The notes under the pieces are model-generated. The model was given only the letters and a program-made list of their open reading frames with translations. It searched no databases and was not told the origin of the DNA. Shown here piece after piece: positions 52,346-57,500 of a stretch of DNA of 57,500 bases. Each line of letters opens with the position of its first letter. Position 1 is the first letter of the stretch. The position numbers and the translations under genes are program-made. This DNA comes from Symbiodinium natans (Eukaryota; Sar; Dinophyceae; Suessiales; Symbiodiniaceae): NCBI GenBank assembly GCA_905221605.1, contig CAJNDS010002803.1:142501-200000 (forward strand). Direction: 5' to 3'.

Positions 52346-52600
52346 AGCACGCACGAACTTTGAGACGACATCTCAGACCCTTGCCTCGTGTGCTTTTAGA
52401 GAGAGACCTCCAAGCCAAACGACAGCCTTCACAGAGTTGCCTGTTGAGTCTTGCAGGTTAAGCGGCAGCAGGCGCAGTCACCTCGGTTTCGCTGCGTGCG
52501 GGGCTGTTTTCAAGATCTGGGAACTACCAACATAGATGAGAGAGACATTGTTGCAACAGCTCCTGTTTGGCTCAGCAGTACAGCCCCTAAAGTTCCAGCA

Positions 52601-52759
52601 ATCTTCCAGCTTGCACTAACAGTCCTTAGTAGGGATTATAGTCCCCCCCCTATTATGATCCTTATTCAGGTTTAGGGTCCTAAACAGGGATTATGGTTCC
52701 CCCCGCCCCCCATTATGATCCCTATTAAGGACGGTTAGTTTTCAGCGGGAACATCCCAA
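52601..52759. mobile_element. Family C element with a duplicated middle
   Basis: Two successive half-palindromes (AGTCCTTAGTAGGGATTATA and CCTAAACAGGGATTATGG) end in GCGGGAACATCCCAAA; a single TTTAGGG sits between them. Confidence 0.55.
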
Positions 52760-53238
52760 AGTCTTACCATAAAGATTGTCTTCCTGCAGGCGCACAAGCG
52801 TCGGCAGCACCGCTGTCCGCATGGTCCTGAGCTCTTTCCTGTGCTGCGTAAGAAGCCCGCGGGTAGAGTACCTCATAACATAGCATCAGTTGCCTCAGTC
52901 GGCCGTTCCTTTGCAGATGGCAAGCTTGCAAACACCCTCCGGTTGGGAAAGTATGGCTGACCTTGAGTCGTTGGATACTTTTTTGAAGAACCATTCGTGG
53001 TTTTCGATGCAAGGCCTCAGTCTAAACGGGAACGCGTAGACTCCAATAAGTGCACGGGGCAGTGTAGAATGTCCAAGCAGCCTATGCAATGTCCGGGTTA
53101 CAGGCAGAATGAGCCATTCGCACTCAAATGTACAGAAAGTCATTCACCAGAGGAGAAGACTCCCAAATCCAACCAATGTTCAGCAGCCTTGTAACAAGAC
53201 GCAAACCAACAGTTCTGCATTGACAGGCCGCAGCCTTA

Positions 53239-53355
53239 CTGTTGGTGAGTAGGGAATGAGGGAATGAGGTACTGGTACCCTATATAATCCCCTAAAGGGT
53301 ATATGATAGGGGGATATAGGGTACCCTCATTCCCTCATTCCCTACTAACCAACAG
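53239..53355 (+). mobile_element. Near-perfect palindrome with embedded splice signals
   Basis: Left arm CTGTTGGTGAGTAGGGAATG continues with AGGGAATGAGG; the right arm mirrors it, ending CCCTACTAACCAACAG. The left arm contains GTGAGT (consensus donor) and the right arm TACTAAC (consensus branch site) followed by CAACAG (acceptor). The right arm differs from a perfect mirror by a base that creates TACTAAC from TACTCAC. No flanking exon is recognised. Confidence 0.7.
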
Positions 53356-53775
53356 CAAGCAACAGGCAGCAGGATTCGCTCACAACTGTCGTAGTTGTCG
53401 CAAATCCTCAGGTCGACTTTCTGCGCTCTCAGCGATTTCTGGCGCTGGGCGCCGGGATTCCAGCAACCACAGCGCCAACCACAGTGCGCCCGCGTGGCCA
53501 AAAAGGTTCAGGGTCTTTTTGGAGTCCTGAGGGACACTTACAGCTGCAAGAGAATGAGAGCGATCGCGAGCATGCTGCGAGGGATCTGCATGACCCTAAA
53601 CCCTAAACCCTAGTCCCTAATCCCTAAACCCGCATGCAGATGATCACAAGCCGCACCGGCATGTTTCAACCCCACATGTCCCACCTGGCAGGTCGTGCCA
53701 GCAGCACCTTCATGCCGCACGCTCAACTCCCTGATGCCTCTTCTGGGCTGGACGCGACTGTAGGCTGTGTGGGCT

Positions 53776-53975
53776 GGGGTTTAGGGTTTAGGGTTTAGGG
53801 TTTAGGGTTTAGGGTGTAGGGTGTAGGGTGTAGGGTGTAGGGTGTAGGGTGGTAGGGTGGAGGGTGGTAGGGTGGTAGGGTGGTAGGGTGGTAGGGTGGT
53901 AGGGTGGTAGGGTGGTAGGGTGGTAGGGTGGTAGGGTGGTAGGGTGGTAGGGTTTAGGGTTTAGGGTTTAGGGCT
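53776..53975 (+). repeat. TTTAGGG array with GTAGGGT and GGTAGGGT expansions
   Basis: TTTAGGG x5, then TGTAGGG x6, then about 14 units GGTAGGGT, then TTTAGGG again. A small C-rich array lies at 53594-53631. Confidence 0.9.
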
Positions 53976-54102
53976 TCTTCGGAACATGCGTGGGTGTAAG
54001 GAGGTTTCCACGGAGACGTCAGCATCCCGAGGCACCCGAAAGCGCTGCGAGGCTGAGAGGAAGTAGACCCCAACATCTCTTTTATCTGCGGGCGATTTTT
54101 CT

Positions 54103-54231
54103 TGCTATTTATTTGCTTAAGAACCACCGGAAAATTAAAAAAAAACATTCTGTCCTTATAAGGGCAATAAAAGGATTGCTATTTTTTTTTTTTGGGGGGG
54201 GGGGGGGGGGGATTCTTAGGCAAAGAGTAGT
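54103..54231. mobile_element. Family E palindromic element
   Basis: Arms CTATTTATTTGCTTAAGAAC and ATTCTTAGGCAAAGAGTAG, with T and G homopolymers before the right arm. Same design as the copy at 7743; half-like relatives with T/G or C/A runs lie at 15387-15433 and 16579-16630. Confidence 0.55.
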
Positions 54232-54566
54232 TTCTCTCCAATCCTGAAGCCCCAGGCCTGCTGTGTCTCCATATGAGCCTTCGGCTGCAAGAGATTGCCA
54301 GAGCCTGCAGGTTTAGGGTTTGGGGTTTAGGGTTTGGGTTTTAGGGTTTAGGGTTTGCGGGCTTAGCGACATGCGACGACCCTCCCAAAACCCGAGCAAC
54401 AGTCCGTGCTCTTTCGTAGATTCGGGTAGTGCCAGCCAACCATATTACGTATGTAAATTATATATACATATGCATATATATTCAGGACTTTCAAGTTGTC
54501 ATGCCAAAGACGATCACGATCTCGAACTTTTTCCTTTTCCTGGAGGCGTGGCTTCAGAATTGACAA

Positions 54567-54639
54567 TTGGGATGTTCCCCCTTGGGACTATAATCGGGGG
54601 TACTAGAATGAATCAAGGAGCTGTTAGTGTAATCCCAAG
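54567..54639. mobile_element. Family C element, short copy
   Basis: TTGGGATGTTCCCCCTTGGG to GGAGCTGTTAGTGTAATCCC; the inner arms are largely lost. Confidence 0.5.
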
Positions 54640-55149
54640 TTGACAGACAGTCCAGAGACATGCCGCCGCCCGTGTGTCAGATTCAAGGATGTGCTATGCG
54701 CAGGTCTATCGATACAGGGAAGGTCTGGACAGGAAACAGGCGCGACCCCTCAGTGCAGCGTCAGGGTATGGCTGGGCTTGTGCTGCGGATCTTGGGAAAC
54801 TGGCAGTCTGTCCTTGGCAAGCACACTCGCAAACCTCACGCTGGGGGCTACTCTAGCGTTTCCTCATGTTCTGGTTCATGAAGCAGTCCTATTTTCGCGC
54901 GCCTGCCAAAATTATGTTTGTCTAAGCCAGTACTACGGTGGACACGAGTTGTTCGCCATCAGTAAACCATGGAAAGCGATATAGGTGGGCCTAAAGCGAT
55001 AACCTTAGTTGCGCATTCAGACACATGGGTCCCGCAGTCCCATAGTATGTAAAGCGATATGGGCCCCACGTAATGCGATAACATGGTATTCTGCGACCTT
55101 TCGCCGCGGAAAATAATTTTGTCCGTCGCTCCTATGGAAAAAATGAACT

Positions 55150-55250
55150 TGGGATCTTCCCCCTTAGACTAACAGTCCTGAATAGGGATTATAATGAGGG
55201 GTACGAATATATCCCTATTGAGGACTGTTAGGATAAGGGGGGAGCAACCC
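55150..55250. mobile_element. Family C element joined to a telomeric array
   Basis: TGGGATCTTCCCCCTTAGAC to AGGATAAGGGGGGAGCAACC; the right end runs directly into a CCCTAAA array, replacing the expected ACATCCC. Confidence 0.6.
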
Positions 55251-55571
55251 TAAACCCTAAACCCTAACCCTAAACCCTAAACCCTAAACCCTAAACCCTA
55301 AGCCCTAAGCCCTAAACCCTAAACCCTAAACCCTAAACCCTAAACCCTAAACCCTAAACCCTAAACCCTAAACCCTAAACCCTAAACCCTAACATGACCC
55401 TTCTCAGATCATGGAGCTCGACGCCGCTTTCAATAAGTACGACCGGCGCGGTACCTCGCCCGAGTGGCAGCTGATGTCCCAAACGCTAAACCCTAAGCCC
55501 TAAGCCCTAAACCCTAAACCCTAAACCCTAAACCCCTAAACCCTAAACATCCCTAAACCCTAAACCCTTTG
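55246..55571 (-). repeat. Two CCCTAAA arrays flanking an EF-hand exon
   Basis: 55246-55393 (about 20 units, some CCCTAAG) and 55481-55571. Confidence 0.9.
55408..55450 (+). CDS. EF-hand exon: entering helix and start of loop
   Basis: CTTCTCAG|ATC to GGCGCG|GTACC; reads IMELDAAFNKYDRRG. A 148-base CCCTAAA array ends 15 bases upstream. The intron that follows (55451-55811) contains a second CCCTAAA array and a degenerate family D element. Confidence 0.7.
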
Positions 55572-57364
55572 AAAATAGGGGTACCCTTTTGGGGCGGCCC
55601 GTCTTGAGAAGATTCTATTCTACTTGGGGTGTAAGCTGGGTACCCCTACTTTGGGGGAAGTACGCAACTACGTCGAAGGGCACTACTGCCTTGGGCTCTG
55701 TACTTGCCTCCCCTCTGGGACTGTTGGACTATTCGATGCACTCGCAAGTTGCAAGAGAGCTTGGTGAGCACTTATGCCTGACTCCCATCCCAGCGTCCCA
55801 GCACGCATGAGGTTATGGGGAGATCGATGTCAAGGACGTGGGGAAGGCCTGCAGAGCATGACAAAGAGAGTCGGAGGTCTTGAAGCTCACTGGGGGCCTG
55901 TGCTGTTTGCCTTTGCCTTCAGGTGCTTCGCTGGATGGGATACTCCGCCAGCTTCGATGTCCAACAGATGCTTATCAAGGAGGTTCGCCGGCGCCAGCTG
56001 CTTTGCTTTTCTCGAATGCAGCGAGGCCTGCCATGGACGAACCAAGATCCTGCAAAGATATGCGCAAGGTGGACATCGATGAGTCTGACACGTTGGATGC
56101 CGTCGAGATGCGAAAGCTGGTTCGGAAATTCCAGGAGAAGGACCTGCTAATCGCAACAAAAACAGCCCTAAACCCTAAACCCTAAACCCCAAACCCTAAA
56201 CAGCATGTGCTGCCTTGGGCTTCAGGACGTTTCAGAGGATGGTTTAGCAGATGTGGCCACCCTGTAGGAGCTGACCTCATGGACGACAGCCTTCAGCCAA
56301 AGCCTCCAGAAAGGCTGCACCTGCTTGGAGGTCCGCAGTTTGCATCTTGAATCTGGGAGAGCTTTGTCATAGTGGGGTAACATTTACATATTTAAGGGTA
56401 CTTAAACTCAAGAAGGAAAAGGAATGTAAACTCTGAGTGCTATCCCAACCATGAACTAGAGAAAAGGTGGCTTGGTTAGGCTCAGTGCACATGTGGCAAG
56501 CGCCTGGTTACAGAGCGTGTCTGAGGCCGTGAACCGTTCTTTGCGTTTGGCAGTTCATTGGACACCTCGTGTGTCATCGGGCGTACGCCGGGTTACATCG
56601 GTTTTTACAGTGTTTCCTCGCGACCGCCCTTGCGAAACCTCGGTTCTGCCGATGTTTGAGGCCTCTTTCTCTTCCCGGTGGATGGCGAAGGCCATTTCTC
56701 CCTAGCATTTTTTGTTTTATCTTTTTTGCGACTTGTTGCGCGTGTTTTATCTTCTTGAAATCTTGCCGAGTTGAACTGTGGCTGAAAGAAACCCTTACGC
56801 TGCGGAGAGCGGTGTTTTCGCATTTGCCGATCTCAAGGGTTTCTTGCTCGTGCCAGGCCGTTTCATACGTCGCCCTTCAAAAACCTCGGCTTGAGAAGCA
56901 TTTGTGCAGGTACCAGATTTGTTCTCTGTCTGCTTTCTCTCCTGGCGCTTCGTCCTTGGTCGCTGTTGCACAGATGTCCTCTCGGTTCCTTCGAAAGCAT
57001 CGGCCTGTTTGGTCTTTTTCATTTTGCCTTTTTTTGATCCAAGCTTTGCTGCCCGACCGCGAACGCTCAGAGAAGAACCGTTCTGAAAGGAACAGCTATA
57101 TTGCATGACGAGCAATAAGTAACCACCTTGTACATGGAGTCACATGCAGGTGCCAGCATGTGTTCGCACCCTGCGAAGCCTGGGCATCAAGGTGCCGCTT
57201 GAGGGGAAAGCTGGGTTAGAAGACTGGCTTTAGGCGACATTCCTGCTGCTGTTTCTTAAGCCTCCTTGCCCGGAAAGCCAGAGTGCCTGCTGACGATTAA
57301 GACCGGACCGCATTTTCTGCTGCTCAGCGAAGGCCACGGATGCGGAGGTGGAGGAAATCCGCAG
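55408..57364 (+). CDS. Multi-EF-hand protein gene, 3' partial
   Basis: Exons 55408-55450, 55812-55846, 55923-55982, 56069-about 56145, 57150-57191 and 57333-about 57364. Joined, the first two read AAFNKYDRRG+YGEIDVKDVGK, giving loop D-R-R-G-Y-G-E-I-D-V-K-D. The third reads VLRWMGYSASFDVQQMLIKE and runs in phase 0 into VDIDESDTLDAVEMRKLVRK, loop D-I-D-E-S-D-T-L-D-A-V-E (Asp replaces the usual Gly at position 6). The last two join as CVRTLRSLGIK+ATDAEVEEIR, the inter-hand linker typical of calmodulin-like proteins. Donors are GT, GC, GT, unknown, GT. The gene continues past the window; exons between 56.15 and 57.15 kb are not found. Calcium binding is inferred from the loops. Confidence 0.75.
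55568..55665. mobile_element. Degenerate family D element in an EF-hand gene intron
   Basis: TTTGAAAATAGGGGTACCCT to GGGTACCCCTACTTTGGGGG inside intron 55451-55811, immediately after a CCCTAAA array. Confidence 0.45.
55812..55846 (+). CDS. EF-hand micro-exon (YGEIDVKDVGK)
   Basis: Thirty-five bases between GCATGAG| and GGGAAG|GC. Completes the loop begun at 55450; the following intron (55847-55922) is 76 bases, GC-AG. Confidence 0.7.
55923..55982 (+). CDS. EF-hand exon (VLRWMGYSASFDVQQMLIKE)
   Basis: Twenty codons between CCTTCAG| and AAGGAG|GTTCGC, phase 0. The intron that follows is 86 bases, GT-AG, without repeats. Confidence 0.75.
56069..56145 (+). CDS. EF-hand exon (VDIDESDTLDAVE loop)
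   Basis: After GCGCAAG| reads VDIDESDTLDAVEMRKLVRK then FQEKDL. Very typical of dinoflagellate EF-hand proteins. The donor is not resolved; a CCCTAAA array starts at 56165. Confidence 0.75.
56376..56459. repeat. Family J dispersed repeat
   Basis: Second copy, TTACATATTTAAGGGTACTT to CCCAACCATGAACTAG. It lies in the unresolved stretch between EF-hand exons. Confidence 0.4.
57150..57364 (+). CDS. EF-hand linker exons
   Basis: 57150-57191 (VPACVRTLRSLGIK) between ATGCAG| and AAG|GTGCC; 57333-about 57364 (ATDAEVEEIR) after GCGAAG|. The join reads SLGIKATDAEVEEIR, a calmodulin-type linker. The intron is 141 bases. Confidence 0.6.
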
Positions 57365-57468
57365 GGGACCAAAGAAAGAGATTGTTCCAAACAAGCCCCA
57401 AACGGCCCACGTCCATGTTCCACACCCGAACTCTTCCTGCAAGATACTCCGCTGTGGGCCAAAGCTCC

Positions 57469-57500
57469 GGGTTTAGGGTTTAGGGTTTAGGGTTTAGGGT
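57469..57500 (+). repeat. TTTAGGG array at the right end
   Basis: Runs off the window. A C-rich array at 56165-56204 and a G-rich one at 54310-54360 also belong to this class. Confidence 0.9.

Larger units (their letters stand above)
51144..53238. other. Stretch without a supported exon
   Basis: Minisatellite, short telomeric arrays and a family C element. A frame MASLQTPSGWESMADLESLD after CAG at 52916 is a weak exon candidate. Confidence 0.35.

Overview
The window reads as nuclear DNA of a dinoflagellate, most likely of the Suessiales/Symbiodiniaceae type. Support from the sequence: about ninety short arrays of the TTTAGGG telomere repeat scattered internally in both orientations; genes cut into very small exons; many introns that fit the dinoflagellate pattern AG|GC or AG|GT at the donor and AG|G at the acceptor; many short inverted-repeat elements, some of which are themselves introns; and every recognisable coding segment on the + strand. 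Protein families (multi-EF-hand proteins, a TIR-like membrane protein of the 'FISHTW' type, a TMEM184/OST-alpha-like protein) agree. The species cannot be named from the sequence.

Layout. About 1.36-7.93 kb: a gene for a coiled-coil protein in at least 13 micro-exons, nearly all of which can be joined in phase 0. 8.74-13.32 kb: a complete-looking gene of at least seven exons that joins a TMEM184/OST-alpha-like multi-pass domain to five sushi (CCP) modules and a C-terminal membrane anchor. 13.9-38.5 kb: isolated candidate exons, clearest at 34.2-35.05 kb and 38.38 kb, in a sea of repeats; most of this stretch has no gene I can support. 39.15-43.40 kb: a TIR-like multi-pass membrane protein in about six exons. 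43.87-57.36 kb: micro-exons of EF-hand proteins; three EF-hand loops become canonical or near-canonical only when two distant exons are joined, and the last gene runs off the right end.

Repeats. Two classes fill the introns. (1) Interstitial telomeric arrays show polarity relative to exons: C-rich (CCCTAAA) arrays tend to end a few to about 60 bases upstream of an exon, and G-rich (TTTAGGG) arrays tend to begin 0-70 bases downstream of one. (2) Short palindromic elements, named here families A to J, are present in up to 17 copies. Family A carries its donor GT in one terminal inverted repeat and its acceptor AG at the other end, and interrupts two unrelated genes, so it behaves as an introner. 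A single-copy palindrome at 53.24 kb carries GTGAGT in one arm and a TACTAAC-like branch site plus CAACAG in the other. Variant telomere-like arrays (GTAGGGTT, GGTAGGGT, CCCCCAAA, GGCCTAA, GCCCTAA) and a 43-base higher-order array show local expansion of altered units.

No rRNA, tRNA, CRISPR array or spliced-leader gene was recognised. Exon joins are by-eye inferences that need transcript support; protein families are assigned from remembered family patterns, not from searches.
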